Below are positions 11,127-27,794 of a DNA stretch of 64,000 nucleotides, piece after piece; position 1 is the first letter of the stretch, and each line of letters begins with the position of its first letter. The DNA is from Schizophyllum amplum (taxonomy: Eukaryota > Basidiomycota > Agaricomycetes > Agaricales > Schizophyllaceae): positions 2,108,001 to 2,172,000 of the forward strand of contig VDMD01000001.1 of NCBI GenBank assembly GCA_007026445.1. Direction: 5' to 3'. A program made the position numbers and the translations under genes. The notes under the pieces were generated by a model. It ran no database searches and was not told the origin of the DNA. It worked only from the letters and a program-made list of their open reading frames with translations.

Positions 11127-14100
11127 TCAGAATACGTCCTGCGAGTGGGGACACTCGGCGGCGGTGTGTCCATGGCCCTCGCAGTCTTCACAGAACAGCT
11201 CGGTGGAAGACGCCGCCGAGTTCCGCGAGCTCCGTCCGCCGTCCTCCTTCAGCAAGTCACAGGTGAAGATATCGTGGCCTGGCCGTTCACAGATCTCGCA
11301 AACCTGAGCCGGCTCCGACACGGTCGATGCCGTCGATGGCGGTCGGTCGCTACTCTTCTTCTTTTGACGCGCGAGCTTGTTGTTGAGGCGCTCGACCTCT
11401 TGCTCAAGTTCGTCCTATGGAACGTCAGCGGTGTGTAGAGGCGGGACTGAATAGACCTACCTCGCGATAGATCTTGGACTCGATCAAGCTCTCTAGCTCG
11501 CCAATCTCCTTGTTCAGCTGCAAGGCGTGTCAGTAAGAGTGAAAAGAGGGTTACAAGGCGCTCACATCATGCACGGCCCGCGCATTCTTCATCTCGGCGT
11601 CAGACGCGCGTTTACGGATCTGGTCCATCTCGATCTCAAACTTGGTCTTTTGCTCGCGGATCGCCTTCTGCAACGCAGCGACGTCCGAGAGGGAAGGGCT
11701 GAGCGGCGTCTCGTCCAGGTTGACGCTCTTGTCGAGGTTGTCTTCGAGGATGGCGACTTCCTGGGTGAGCTGTTAGTGGCAGTAAACAACAGGACAGTCG
11801 ACTCACCTGGCGTAGTTGCTCGATCTCGGACGTGAGCAGCTGGTTCTCGGCTTCCAGTGCTTTATGGCGTTGCGCTGCTGCCGCGCCTTCCTTCTGCAAC
11901 TCTTGGACGATGTGCCTACGATCATAAGTCAAGGGAGGAGATAACGGACAAGGACACTTACTTGAGGCCGGTTATCTCTTCCCTGGCGTTGTTGGTCTCG
12001 GACTTTGACGGCTTTGCGGGCGGTTCTTGCATGCCGTTGTTGATAGGAACGTCGCGGTTGGCCTTCTTCCTCACGCCCTCCAACTCGGCAGTGCGGTCCT
12101 CGAGGGTTTGCCGCAAGTCGGAAACCTGCTGTTGCAGGTCCTCAATCGTGTCTTGCAGCTTCGGAGTAGAGTTAGTAACAAAATCATAGAAGACCCGGAG
12201 TGACTCACAGAGCTGTTCTCCGTCGTTAGGTTCGTGACCATGTCTTCCAAGCCTGACTCGTCCGCTGCCTGGTTATTTGCTTTGGCCTCTTCGAGTAGAC
12301 CACGCAGGCGGGTGACCTCGTCCTGAAGCTTGGCGATGTCGGCGAGTCCGCCGCTGCGGGAGGCCGCCAATGAGTTGCCGCTGGCGACGAGGGCGTCCAC
12401 ATTCTGTCGCAAAGGTCAATAATGTCGGATGATTTTCTCCGTGCCCACTCACAGCAAGCTCTGCCCGGAGGCCTTCGACTTCAGCCCGCGCGTTCTCGAG
12501 CGCGACGGTGCTCTCCCTGAATGCCTCCTCCACCTCCTCCAAGCGACGGCGCGCTTGTTCCTCGGACTTGGCAACCTGCTCCATCTCCTTCCGCCCATCG
12601 GTCAGCTCCTGCTTCATCGCGTCCTCCTTCTCCCGGATGCGCCGCAACTTGTCGCGGATGGTGAGCTCATCGCGCTCCGACGCCGCGCGCGCATCCTCGA
12701 GCGCGTCCTCCATGCCGCCCATCTGCTTCTGCAGATGCGCGATCTGCTCGCGTAGCGCCTCGTTGTCGATCTCGGCCGCGGTGGTGGCGGAGGAGGATGC
12801 GCCGGCGCGGGAGACGGAGGGCGAGGTGCTGCGCCTGACGTGCGCCTCGAGGGTGGAGATCTTGGCCTCGAGCTCGTAGCGCTCGCCGTCGGCGGCGCTG
12901 AGGCGCTCTTCGTAGAGCGCGATGGTCTCTTGGCCGGCTTGGCGGAGCTCGTCGACCTGGGCGGAGAGCTCGCGGCGCTCGTCTTCGAGCTCGATTTGGG
13001 TGCGCTTGAGGCGAGCATCGAGGGCGGCGATCTCGGCGTTCTTTGCTTGAATGGTGGCATCATTCTCGCTGGCGACGCCTTCCTTGACCTTGACGGCTTC
13101 CTTTAGGGACGAGACGAGGCTCTCCATGTCCTCCATCTGCGCTTTGAGAGAGGAGATGGTGCTCTCTGAGCTCGTCTTCTGACTCTCCAGCTGTCGCGTC
13201 ATGTCTTGCTGCTCCCGGGTGAGCTTCTCCGCCAAAGAGGTCTGTTCTGACAAGGAACGCTTCGCCTCGCTGAGGTCGCCGGAGAGGTCCGCTATCCGGG
13301 CAGCGGCGTCGGTGAGCTCATTCTGCAAGGAGACGATGCGTTCCGCGGATGCGTCCTTTTCTTGCGATGACGCGCGCAATCGCTCGTTCTCGTATTCCAG
13401 AGTGACGATACGTGCGTTGAGCCGTTCATATTCGTCATTTGCGAGGGAGGATCGCGCAGATGCAGAAGAGTCCGGCCGTGGGGAAGGCGAAGGCGTATGT
13501 CGGTCTTCGCCCAGCAGGGCAGCCATCTTGTCTTGCAGAGCACGGCCGTTGCGCGCCAGCTCGGACGAGGCATGGTCGTTGAGGGATATGGAGCGGGTGG
13601 AAGAGCTGGGTGAAGCGGGGGGAGGCATGGCAATGGCGCTGGGCAGTCGCGGCCTGGGCGCCGTGAGCGTACGACCCTTGCTGCCTCCGGATGGCGATGC
13701 AGGAATGCCGCGTCCAGTGAGGCTAGGCTTGGGGGTGGCAAAGGGAGATCCTGGGGGACGGGTAGGAGAGCTTGGTGGGCGCGTGGGTGAAGATGTGCGT
13801 GATTTGCGGCCAGGAGAGGTGAGGCGCGCGGGACTACCGAGCTCTCGCGGAGGGCTGAGGGCGGAGGCAGCATCTGATTTGCGAGAGCTGAGTTGCTGGG
13901 CGGTCATGGAGGCATACTTGGACGCACGCGAGCCCTCTGTCACTTTCGGGGTCACGGGCACGATGGGTCGGGCGACAGTCTTGGGCATGGTGGGTACCCT
14001 TGGTCGTGGTCCTGGGGTGGTGCCGGGCGTGACACGGCCTGCGCTGGGGGTGATGCGGCCTCGGCCTGCAGGAGTGGGTGTGGCGTAGGACATGGACATG

Positions 14101-14882
14101 GCGTTGGTGGTGGATGGGGTGACGCGACCAGAGAAGGATGGGGTCGCGCGGCCGCTGTAGGAGGAGGCAACGGAGGAAGGGCGTGCGGTTGTGGGTTGGG
14201 AGAGCTTGGCAGTAGACACGAATACGCCGCAATTTGGAGGACAGACAAAGTAGCGTTTCCTGTGCGAGGGTGAGCATACGAGAAGGAGAGGCGTGTGGGT
14301 GTGCGTACCCATTGACGCTGCCATCGTTCTTGCCTTTGCCAAAGAAGCCGCCGCCAAGCTCGACGCCCGCCCAGAGACCAGGCTTGCCATCGATCTCTCC
14401 AATGTACTGGAGCGTGCCCTCGTAGCCGAGCGAGGCGATCCTGGATGTGGGCGGTTGGTGAGAAGACTGGGGGAAGAGAGTTGGACGGACCGGACGGTGT
14501 CGCCGACGTCGAAGCCGCGAGTGGCTGTGCGACTGGAGCTGCGGGTGAAGACGTCTGAGGACCGGCTCTTTGGGCGGGAGGTGGGCGTCTTTGATCGCTG
14601 CTCCGGCGGCTTTGGCTGGGCGGCGGCGGCGGACCGGGAGACGGAGGACGCCGAGGACGCGACGGACGACGGGCGCGGGGGTCCGCGGTGCTGGGACGGG
14701 TTGTTGGCTTTGATCGCGTCGGCGAGGCTCCGGGAAACGTAGTCGGTGTCGGTGAGGGGGGTCGCGTACGGCCCCGCGTTCGTCGATGCCGAGCGCGATC
14801 TGCTGCCCGGCGTCGGGATCCCTGATCCTGCCCGGCCCGGCGTCGGAATCGCTGACAGTCGCGGTCTGCCCGGTGTCGCCAT
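11127..14882 (-). CDS. CLIP-170/Tip1-like microtubule plus-end tracking protein
   Basis: Minus-strand multi-exon gene starting MATPGRPRLSAIPTPGRAG. After a Ser/Pro-rich leader there is a CAP-Gly domain assembled over two introns: GFDVGDTVRIASLGYEG, then GKPGLWAGVELG, GKGKNDGSVNG and KRYFVCPPNCGVFV. A second Ser/Pro/Arg-rich linker follows (about 14180-13450), then a long coiled coil (about 13440-11500: ERLNARIVTLEYENERLRA and similar heptads). Two C-terminal zinc knuckles close the protein, CEICERPGHDIFTC and CEDCEGHGHTAAEC, before QDVF and stop. CAP-Gly, coiled coil and paired CxxCxxxGHxxxxC knuckles together are the CLIP-170 architecture; S. pombe tip1 and S. cerevisiae BIK1 are relatives. 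Expected role: EB1- and tubulin-tail-dependent plus-end tracking and polarity. Exact splice sites of the 3' third are not all resolved here. Confidence 0.9.
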
Positions 14883-15053
14883 CGTCGACAGCCTCAGCAC
14901 TCGTACTTACACCGTCGACGGTTGCAGTTCGCTTTGGCACGTGCCCCACGCGACCGCACCGTCCATCCGGCTTGCTGATCGGCCATCGCCGAACTCTCTC
15001 TCAATTTTCGACTTCATCGCCGCCCACAGCGAGCTCGCTCTCCATTGCACACC
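14883..15053. promoter_or_regulatory. Divergent promoter region, CLIP-like gene / eIF3c
   Basis: Only 171 bp separate the two start codons, which point away from each other, so both core promoters and 5' UTRs must share this space. CT-rich stretches (ctctctcaattttcgacttc) precede the eIF3c ATG. Confidence 0.55.
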
Positions 15054-17842
15054 ATGTCCCGCTTCTTCAGACAGGCAGACGACTCAGACTCGGACACTGA
15101 ATCCTCCGAGGATGAGCTCATGTCCTCCGACGAGGAGGCCGCTCCCTCCAAACCCGCCGCCAAACCAGCCATGTCGCGTTTCCTCAAGACCGCAGGCTCA
15201 GATTCAAGCAGCTCAGACACAGATGACAGCGAATCAGACGACGATGAAAGCGATGCCCCAAAGGACGAGTCTGCAGACGAATCCGATGACGAACGCAAAG
15301 TCAAGATCATGAGCGCCGCAGAGAAGCGTCTCGCAGAGATGGAGGCTACAGGCAAGACCATGGAGAACGCACTCAAGATCAACGACTGGGTCGCCATATC
15401 CAACGGTGAGTGCCCATCTCCCGCTTGCCCATCATCCACTCACAACATGTCACAGAGTTTGACAAGCTCGCGCGTATGGTCCAGCGCCAGAGCAACGTCG
15501 CAGAACCCATCCCCTCCTTCTACATCCGCACCCTCGTCGATCTCGAGTCCTCCATCACCAATGCCCTCGCAAAGGAGAAGGAGACCAAGAAGAAAATGAA
15601 CGCCACCAACGCCCGCGCCCTCACCGCCATGAAGCAAAAGGTCCGCAAGGCTGCCAAGGAGCAGGAGGACGCCGTCAAGCGCTATCAAGCGGTCAGTCGT
15701 CTCACGACTCTCATCGAAAGATCTCTCATCCTGTATAGGACCCCGAAGCATTCGAAGCCGAATACCAGGCACAGATCGCCCGCGAGACCGCACCACCCAC
15801 CGCCGCTCGTCCCGCACAGGCCGCGCGCAAGGCCGCGGCGGAGGCAGCAGGAGACGAGGAGGAGGCCGATGGCTTCACCGAGGTCGGCAAGGGCGGCAAG
15901 AGCATGCAGTTCTCCCCCGACAACATCTTCAAAAACCTCCAGGCCGTTCAAGAGGCAAGAGGTAAAAAGGTGCGCGTCCCCTCAACTATCACGTCTCAGT
16001 CTGACGATTATCTCAGAACACGGATCGCGCAGAGCAGATCAAGATTTTGGAAAAGTTGCTCGAGGTGGCAGTAACGACGTACCAGCGTCTGCGCGTGCTC
16101 CTCGCCCTCGTGTCCTCACGCTTCGACTACAACGCATCCGTCACCAGCCACATGCCCATCGAGCTATGGACGGCCGCCCAGCGCGAAGTCGACCAGCTCA
16201 TCGCCATCGTCGCCTCCGAGCCCGCATACTCTGTGCAGGAGATCACCGAGGACTACGACGATATGGCCGAGCGCACGCCCGAGACGGAGAAGGATGGCAT
16301 CGTCCGCATCCGTGGCAGCGTCATCAGCTTCGTCGATCGGTTGGACGACGAGTTCACAAAGAGCTTGCAAAATATCGATCCTCATGGAACGGAGTACGTC
16401 GAGCGGTTGAAGGACGAGAAGGTCCTCTACATGACCATCTGCCGCGCGGAGGCCTTCTACGAGGCGTCCAACCAAGACGAGCCGCTTAGCCGCGTCGTCA
16501 TGCGGCGATTGGAGCACATCTACTCCAAGGCCAGTGTGATCCTGCTTCTATGCATCGTTGCTCATACAGTCTGCAGCCTGACCCTGTTGTGCAAGCGCTT
16601 GAGAGCGCTGCAGATACTTCGGACGTCAAGCCCAAGCTTTCTCTTACTTCACAGGGGTCGTCTTCGGCCCTCATACACGCCATGTGCGTCTACCTCTACA
16701 AGTCCGGCAACTCTCTGCTCCGTACACGCGCCATGCTCTCGCACGTCTACCACTACGCCCTCCACAACGACTTTTACACCGCACGCGACATGCTTCTCAT
16801 GTCCCACTTGCAAGAGTCGATCCACTCTGCCGACGTTGCCACGCAGATCCTGTACAACCGCACGGTCGTGCAGCTCGGTCTCTGCGCGTTCCGCTCGGGC
16901 CTCATCAAGGAGGCGCAGTCGACGTTGCAGGACATCTTCACGACGCAGCGCGTGAAGGAGCTGCTCGCTCAGGGCGTGCACCAGCAGCGGTACCAGACCC
17001 TGACCCCCGAGCAGGAGAAGGCGGAGAAGCAACGACAACTTCCCTTCCACATGCACATCAACACGGAGCTGCTCGAGGCTGCGTTTTTGGTGTCCAGCAT
17101 GCTCGTAGAAATCCCCCTGTTGGCGAGCATCGACTCCGAGGAGCTGAAGCGCAAAGCGATCTCCAAGCCGTTCCGCCGCTTGCTCGACTTTGCCGACCGT
17201 CAGGTGTTCACTGGGCCGCCGGAGAGCACGCGTGATCACATCATGCAGGCCAGCAAGGCGCTCCAGGATGGCGAGTGGGAAAAGTGCCGCGACCTCATCC
17301 AGAGCATCAAGATCTGGAGTCTGATGCCTGGCGCACCTGCCGTTATGGAGATGCTCGCCCAGCGGATACAAGAGCAGGGCCTACGGACATACCTCTTCAC
17401 GTATGCGCCGCATTACAGCACCCTCTCCCTCACCCTCCTCGCCAAGACATTCTCGCTGCCGATACGGACGGTGATGTCGACGGTGTCAAAGATGATCTGG
17501 AACGAGGAGCTCTCCGCGTCGCTCGATCAGTCCGGCGGCGTCGTCGTCTTCCACCGGATCGAGATGTCGCGCGCGCAGCAGCTCGCGCAGACGCTCTCGG
17601 ACAAGCTTGGCACCATGGTCGACCAGAACGAGAAGACGCTGGACGTGAAGATGGGCGGCGGGGGCGGGTGGGGCGATCGCGCGGACGGCACGAAGGGCGA
17701 GAAGCGCGGGGAGCAGACGCAGGAGCGGCGCGGGCGCGGGGAGCGGACACGCGGGGGCGCGCGGGGAGGAGGCCGGGGCGGCCGCGGCAGGTTTGCGCAG
17801 GGGCTGGGCAACCAGATGGGAGGGGGCCAGAGGAACGCGTAG
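15054..17842 (+). CDS. NIP1: Eukaryotic translation initiation factor 3 subunit C
   Basis: Starts MSRFFRQADDSDSDTESSED, the conserved eIF3c N terminus (eIF1/eIF5-binding acidic head), repeated as MSRFLKTAGSDSSSSD. Four short introns follow, for example near 15404-15455, 15693-15738, 15970-16017 and 16533-16570. Recognisable blocks are GRFEKL-equivalent IKILEKLLEVAVTTYQRLRV, RRLEHIYSK, HVYHYALHNDFYTARDMLLMSH and the C-terminal PCI/winged-helix region (FSLPIRTVMSTVSKMIWNEELSASLDQ, VVFHRIEMSRAQQLA). It ends in an RGG-rich tail (GARGGGRGGRGRF). The product is a core subunit of eIF3 on the 40S ribosome. The gene converges on eIF2B-gamma with only 104 bp between stop codons. Confidence 0.96.
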
Positions 17843-17946
17843 CTTACATCTGTATCGTACTTGTTGTTACACTGTATTTTATTCCCGATGCCCCCATGCT
17901 ATGGACATCTCGCTTGACTCTATCATCGTTATAGTAAAGAGCGTGT

Positions 17947-19857
17947 CTAGGTGCTGTCGTCGCTGCTCTCGCTTGCGTCCTCATCCTCATCCTCGTCGTC
18001 TTCGTCGTCCCCTTCCTCCGAAACCGCTGTCCAGTCGGAGACATCAAGCTTCTCATTCTTGACAGTTTCTGTCAAACGAATTAGTTGCTGACAATGGCCC
18101 TGGAGGTTCTCCTAACCGCCTGCAGGGACTTCATAACCAGCTTGTGTGACGCATTTTGAGACATCGGCTTTTGCACCGACTTTGGTGTTCTTGCCCAAAA
18201 TTGAACCTTCGAGCTTGGCGCTGAAAGGGCGTCGTGAGTGGCACAAAGTTTGAGAAGTAGACTTGACGACGTACCCGTCTTCCACAACACAGTGGTCGAG
18301 CAGCACGCAGCCTGTGATCTTGGCCATTTTACCAATAACGCAATGCTTGCCTATGGTGCTCCTCTTGATGGAGGCGCGTTCGGCGATTTGTGTGGATGTG
18401 CCTGCGAAAGTCAGCAGATGTCAGGCGAGATGAAGAAACATGTGCATACCGATGATGGAGTCGGTCGATATTTGCGCCTTTGCGTCGATGAGGGAGCGCG
18501 CTTTAGGCTCGCTGGGGAGGGTCCACGAGGCCGTCGTGAGGCACTTGCACAATCGTCAGCAAGCGAAAGGATAGCAAAGAACCAGCTCACATGCCGATTC
18601 GTTTCAAAGAACGAGTGGATGTTATTGATTCTCGCGACATGCTCCTCTGGACCAGAGGGCCTGAAGAGGACGACGCCGACGCGCAAGCTGGCAGGCGTAT
18701 CCTGAACTTCCTCCGAGTCCTCTGTGTCGTCGGCGTTCTGTGTCGAATTGATGCGAAGGGTTGAGTGGCTCAGAGAGAGATCCTGTGTGATCACGCTCGT
18801 CTTTGGATGTAAGACTGGCGATAGGTCAGTCCTGGTCTGATGTATCATGATGATAGACATACGCTGGCCATACTTGCGGTGTTTTGTGCGCTGGTACTGG
18901 ATTTTGCAAAGCCAGGGCAGCAGGTCCTCGCGGAAGGACTCGAAGAGCGGCTTGTCAACTAGGGCATCGAGGACTGTCCGTTTGCATATATAGACATGAG
19001 AGTCGGTGAAGCCGCTAGAGAGCTTGGTGTGGGGATATCTGAAGGTGTGTGAGGGCGTGTGACTGCGATGGGCGCGCCACATACCTGTCCAGCAGCGCCA
19101 TGCGAAGCTCCATGTCGTCCGCGTTATCGTCGATCGCGTCGGGCGTGTCGACGTGAAGAAGGGTACCCGAGGCGTCATCCCAGACGATGGCGGTGGGTGC
19201 GACGGCGGGACCCCATTCGTCGGGCGTTAGTGACTTGTCCTTCTCGTGCTTCTTCGGGGTCGCGAACCAGCAAGTGGTGGCGATGGCACCGTCTGCGAGG
19301 GCCTCGGTACGGAATTTGTCCAGGAGGACGGATAGTGGGAGGGAGGGAGGGGGGATGAAGTCGCATGGGAGGAGGATGAAGTCGCCCTGGATGCGGGAAG
19401 CAAAGTGGCGAAGGACGGTGGAGGTGCCGATGCTGGCGTCCTGGGACTCGTCGAACGTCTGGACGTCTATGCGGAGAACGGTGGAGGAGGAGCTGATGTC
19501 GGAGTCAATGTGGTGGGATATGGCGGTGCGGTGGGTGGTCGGGCAGATGACGAGAACGTCTGGGGGAGGTGAGTGGATGGTGAGCGGGCGATCGACGTGG
19601 TAAACGGACCTTGTATCCTGGCTTGCTCTACCCATGCCAGCGTGTAGTCAATGATCGGCTTGTTAGCGACGGGCAGCAGCGCTTTCGGGCAGGGCTCGTC
19701 GCCATTGTTGCTCGTCAGTGGATGCAATCTGCGCCATCATCATCGGTTGGCCGATCTTATGACATGGCGCAACGCCGACTTACTCGTTCCCAAAGCCACA
19801 GAGGATGACGGCGAGAAATTCGCGAGAGACGAGGGAGCGTTCCTCGATGATATCCAT
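17947..19857 (-). CDS. GCD1: eIF2B subunit gamma (translation initiation GEF)
   Basis: Minus-strand gene with several short introns, starting MDIIEERSLVSREFLAVILCGFGNE and continuing LHPLTSNNGDEPCPKALLPVANKP, the degenerate nucleotidyltransferase fold of the eIF2B gamma/epsilon pair. The C-terminal left-handed beta-helix hexapeptides (IIGTSTQIAERASIKRSTIG, CVIGKMAKITGCVLLDHCVV, KLEGSILGKNTKVGAKADV) and YEVPAGETVKNEKLDVSDW identify gamma rather than epsilon, since there is no C-terminal HEAT/W2 GEF domain. It ends in an acidic DDEDDEDEDEDASESSDDST tail. Role: part of the decameric guanine-nucleotide exchange factor for eIF2. It lies between eIF3c and the mitochondrial bL34 gene. Confidence 0.93.
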
Positions 19858-20091
19858 TGGGTGGAGAATGAAGGCTGAGTACAAGCAATGAAGTTCTAAT
19901 TCTACGCGAATGACTCAGTTGACGATCGAGTCTCTTTCCACTCCCCGCGCCGCCAATTAGGCGCCCGCTGCATCGACCATGAACGGGGGTTATAGCGTAG
20001 CAGGACCAGAGTCCCCGTCGCCAAAGGGAGCTGCAGGGCGAAGTTAGCAACTTGAGCTGCGTTTGGCACGCGTATGCACACTCACATGTAC

Positions 20092-24148
<4,057 letters not shown>

Positions 24149-25035
24149 AATTACTGCCTAGATAGAACCATATGAGATCAGTGTATAGTAGTGAATAACC
24201 TGCTCAGGGTGGTATGACTCTGTATGAGAATTGTGACAGTCAATTTACTGAGTGTAAGGCTCCAACCATATAGTTTACGTATACAGGTTGGGCCGTAGAT
24301 AGACAGTATATAGTGAAAGATTGTATGTAATTAGTTAGTAATTAGACTGTATATACGGTACACAAAATCAATGCCAGTGCTTAGCGCGTCACCTGCAGCC
24401 CACTGGATGATAGGTTTGCATCATGCATCACAGAGCCCCTCGAGCTGAAGTAAACGGGTAACCATCATATCACTACAAGAGAGAGACAATAATCTCCGGT
24501 CTTTACTGTATGCTTATTGTGATAAAATTATATGAAGACTTAGAACAAAACCGATAAGGTTATTGAGTGGCATAAAGGATCCTCAGCCAATCAGGACTGC
24601 CAGAGTTCTTTATACTTCTCAATAACCTATATGCCCATATTATGAGCTTGGACATAATAAGCTCTCAATAATCATGCAGTAATCTCTGGAGGTTATCAAT
24701 TATCTCTTGTAGTGTATGTTACGACTGGCCGTGAACTCGGAAAATATTGAATTTCGATCTTTATTTCTCCAGTTTTTTCTGACCACTAAAATGTGTGCAT
24801 ATGGCTATGGCTCTTCTGTAGCCATTTTACTAATTGAACATCCCTAAAAAGTTGTTTTAAGGTCTGAAAATGTACATTTACTGAGTTCGTCACACCCAGG
24901 CTGGCATCACAGAAAAGTGGAAAACATGGTATTCGAAGGCAGCGACTGCTGTGTGACACCATAATTTCCTTATCTGGTATGCCATTATGTTCCATTGTTG
25001 CTTGCCTATAATGATTACAGCACATTACCAAGGTG
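24149..25035. other. AT-rich intergenic start of the transposon-rich compartment
   Basis: No gene seen. A copy of the terminal sequence AGGCTCCAACCATATA, preceded by TA, occurs at about 24261. It matches the ends of the MITE at 25416-26106, and its partner end was not found nearby. Base composition drops sharply from the GC-rich gene block. Confidence 0.55.
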
Positions 25036-25040
25036 AACCA

Positions 25041-26280
25041 TTTCACGAGCTAAGGATGTGCAGGACGCGTAAGACCTCAGTCTTCCTGCAGTGAGGGTAA
25101 AGACTGAGGGGCGGAAAAGGGCGGAGCCCCTATAAAAGTAAGCGTTAGAATTCCCTAATCGGGAATTGTAAGGGTGCAAGGTACTTAGATGCACCGTGTG
25201 ACGTGACACGGTGCGTCGGGCTGAAGGCAGGCTCTGTCAAAAGTGGTGGGTAGGCGGACGAGCCTGCCTTCAGCCCGACGCACCGTGTCACGTCACACGG
25301 TGCATCTAAGTACCTTGCACCCTCACAATTCCCGATTAGGGAATTCTAACGCTTACTTTTATAGGGGCTCCGCCCTTTTCCGCCCCTCAGTCTTTACCCT
25401 CACTGCTGCTGCATAAGGCTCCAACCATATAAATTAATTACTATATATATACGGTTTTTACTGTATAGAATTACTCTCTAACTAGTGGTCTCATTGTACT
25501 GGATAACTATATAGTATACTATATGGTATACAGATGTCTATTATATCAGAGATATCTCCCTTCTCAGCTGAGGATGCATAATTGTGCATTATGATTCAAG
25601 GAGCAGGTGTTGTTTTAGCATGTGGGAACACCCCAGGAGCACCTTCCTTTTTCGTGCACCCTGGCCTAGGTGCACGTAAAAGGCAACAGCTTGGACTTCA
25701 GGTCACATCACACTGTTGTCGGCAAGTGCTGAGTCCTGCAGTGATGTGCTTGTTGATGATGGACTAATGACTACATAAGTTCACTTGCAAACATGCATCT
25801 GCCCGCTTAGAAGCTGACTACTGATGGCTGGCTGGCAAGGGAGCTGCAGATAATTTTATCTATTTTTCCTTCAATGTGACTTGCTCTTTATTCCGAGCTA
25901 GGATTATCACTCAGTTGGTATGCTCAAAGAAGTGGCTAGAGAACAAGGCAATATAGTCTGAGGTAGTGTATGTAGCATTGGGCCAACAAAAATCCTCAGA
26001 ATAATCTACTATATATACCATATAGTTACTATATATATACCATATACTTACTATATACCGTCTAATTACCCAAAGTTCTAGTAATTAGTTTATATGGTTG
26101 GAGCCTTATGTGACACTGCAGGAAGACTGAGGGTGTGTCTTACACTACATTTACTTTATCCTCAGCTAACAGTACCTTAGTCTTACGCGTCCTGCGCATC
26201 CTTAGGTACGAATAGAGTCTTTACCCTCACTGCAGGAAGACTGAGGTCTTACGCGTCCTGCGCATCCTTAGCTCGTGAAA
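25041..26280 (+). repeat. Palindromic, MITE-split 5' LTR region of Copia-1
   Basis: A forward LTR body (25041-25234, TATAAAAG at 25131) lacks its first 30 bp. It is followed by one intact terminal sequence starting TGTCAAAAGTGG (25235-25264), then by the LTR body in reverse orientation (25265 to 26280). The reverse part is broken by a MITE and a partly duplicated segment (26107-26216). It ends CTCGTGAAA directly against the primer-binding site, again without the 30-bp terminus. The two bodies form a near-perfect inverted repeat of about 150 bp before the MITE. The reference copy is the intact 3' LTR at 47260-47508. Confidence 0.75.
25416..26106. mobile_element. 691-bp TA-flanked MITE in the Copia-1 5' LTR
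   Basis: The inverted ends AGGCTCCAACCATATAAA and (T)TTATATGGTTGGAGCCT are each bordered by TA (25414-25415, 26107-26108). The interior is AT-rich with repeated TACTATATA words. An ORF at 25582-25767 has no recognisable family. Confidence 0.8.
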
Positions 26281-26292
26281 GGTTATGAGCCC
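26281..26292 (+). other. Copia-1 primer-binding site
   Basis: GGTTATGAGCCC is complementary to the anticodon-stem/loop region of initiator methionine tRNA (GGGCUCAUAACC, anticodon CAU). This is the half-tRNA priming mode known from Drosophila copia and Ty5. The same sequence follows the Copia-2 5' LTR at 34982. Confidence 0.7.
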
Positions 26293-26349
26293 CGCAAGCG
26301 CCTAGCTGAGCAAGACCTCATCTATACGACTCACTCTCCCGCTCTCGCC

Positions 26350-27794
26350 ATGACCTCGGACACGGCGGACCAGAGCGGCTTCCTCCATGGGCCCAATGAC
26401 TGGCCCCTCTGGAGCGTACGCATGGGGGACCTCCTGAACAAGGAGGACCTCATGGGCATCGTCGACGGCTCGGAGCCGCAGACACCGTTGATCACGGTTA
26501 CGACGCCCGCAGGCGCAACATCCCCCTCCCCAGGTGCTGGCACCACCTCCTCTACCGCTCCGGCGACCGGTACCTCCACCGATCGGAGGAACAGCTGGCA
26601 ATATCGCAACAGCCGTGCCCTCGCCACCATCCGCAGCAAGCTCTCCAACTCCCTCACGCTGAAGTACCGCCAGCAGAAGAGCACCAAGGACCTCTGGGAC
26701 GCACTCACCAAGGAGTTCGAGCAGACAAACACGGCGGAGTCCGCCCTCGGCATCCTCATCAAGCTGATGCGGATGCACCTCAAGCTGCCTGAGGACGGCC
26801 AGATCGGCAACAAGACCATGAACACCCACCTCCAGCTCATGCGTCAGATGATCGAGCGCCTCAACACCCTCAAGTTCACCATCAACTCCTCCCTCACTCC
26901 CCACATCCTCCTCGCTTCCCTCCCAGACAACGACGAGTACAAGATCCTCTCCTCCACCATCTCTGCTTCCGCCACCCCTACCAACCCGCTCACGCTAGAC
27001 GGTGTGGAGGCGAAGCTCCGTGCTCACGCCACGAAGCACAAGGACTCTGACGACGAGAACGACGAGCAGGCCCACGCCGCCAGCGCGCCACGTGTGAGCT
27101 CGTCGAAGAAGTCGAAGGGCAAGGAGAAGGCGAAGAAGCAGCCGAAGGGATGCCTATGGCATGGCCCCGGCAGCTTCCATGGCACCAAGGAGTGTCATGA
27201 AGGGAAGAAGGCCATCGAGGAGGCAAAGGCGAAGAAGAAGAAGGGGAGGGAGAAGGCGAATCGCGCTGCGCAGCGCAAGAAGGAGTCGGACTCAGACTCA
27301 GACTCAGACTCTGATGTAGACGAAGCGCATGTCATCTCTACTCGCACCTACAAGAAGATTTCCGCCTATGTCTCGTCCGATCCCAGCCCCTCCAAGCGAA
27401 AAAAGGCCACCATCATGGACTCTGGTGCTTCGAAGACGATGTCCAACCTTGACTGCTACTTCGAACTGGGCACCTACCGGAAGCTTGAGTCGCCGCGCGA
27501 TGTCCACCTGGGCAACGACTCCATCGTCAAGGCCATTGGGAAGGGCACCCTCCGCTTCTCAGCCAGAACGCCGGATGGCATGCGCGACTTTGAAATCAAG
27601 GACGCGCTCCATGTCCCCGACCTTGCTCTCACTCTCATCTCGGTCCCGCAGATCACCAAGAGTGGTATGCGCGTTGTCTTCGAAGGCGATACATGTGTGG
27701 TGCGCAACTCGTCGGATGATGTTGCCTGCATTGCCAAGCGGAAGAGCGGCCTCTACCATGTCGACTGCCAGCCGCTGGGCATGGACGAGCATGC
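26350..27794 (+). pseudogene. Copia-1 gag and protease (5' half of interrupted polyprotein)
   Basis: Starts MTSDTADQSGFLHGPNDWPL at the ATG 26350, 69 bp after the primer-binding site. A Copia gag-type region (LWDALTKEFEQTNTAESALG, LLASLPDNDEYKILSS) is followed by a Lys-rich stretch with a knuckle-like CLWHGPGSFHGTKEC. A (DS)n run and the aspartic protease active site MDSGASKTM come next. It then reads ISVPQITKSGMRVVFEG and YHVDCQPLGMDEHA, where the LTR element at 27795 breaks it. Translation would run into the inserted LTR and stop at 27837. Confidence 0.85.

Noticed and set aside
24786..25046. An 86-aa minus-strand ORF before Copia-1
   Set aside because: AT-rich region without splice, domain or composition support.
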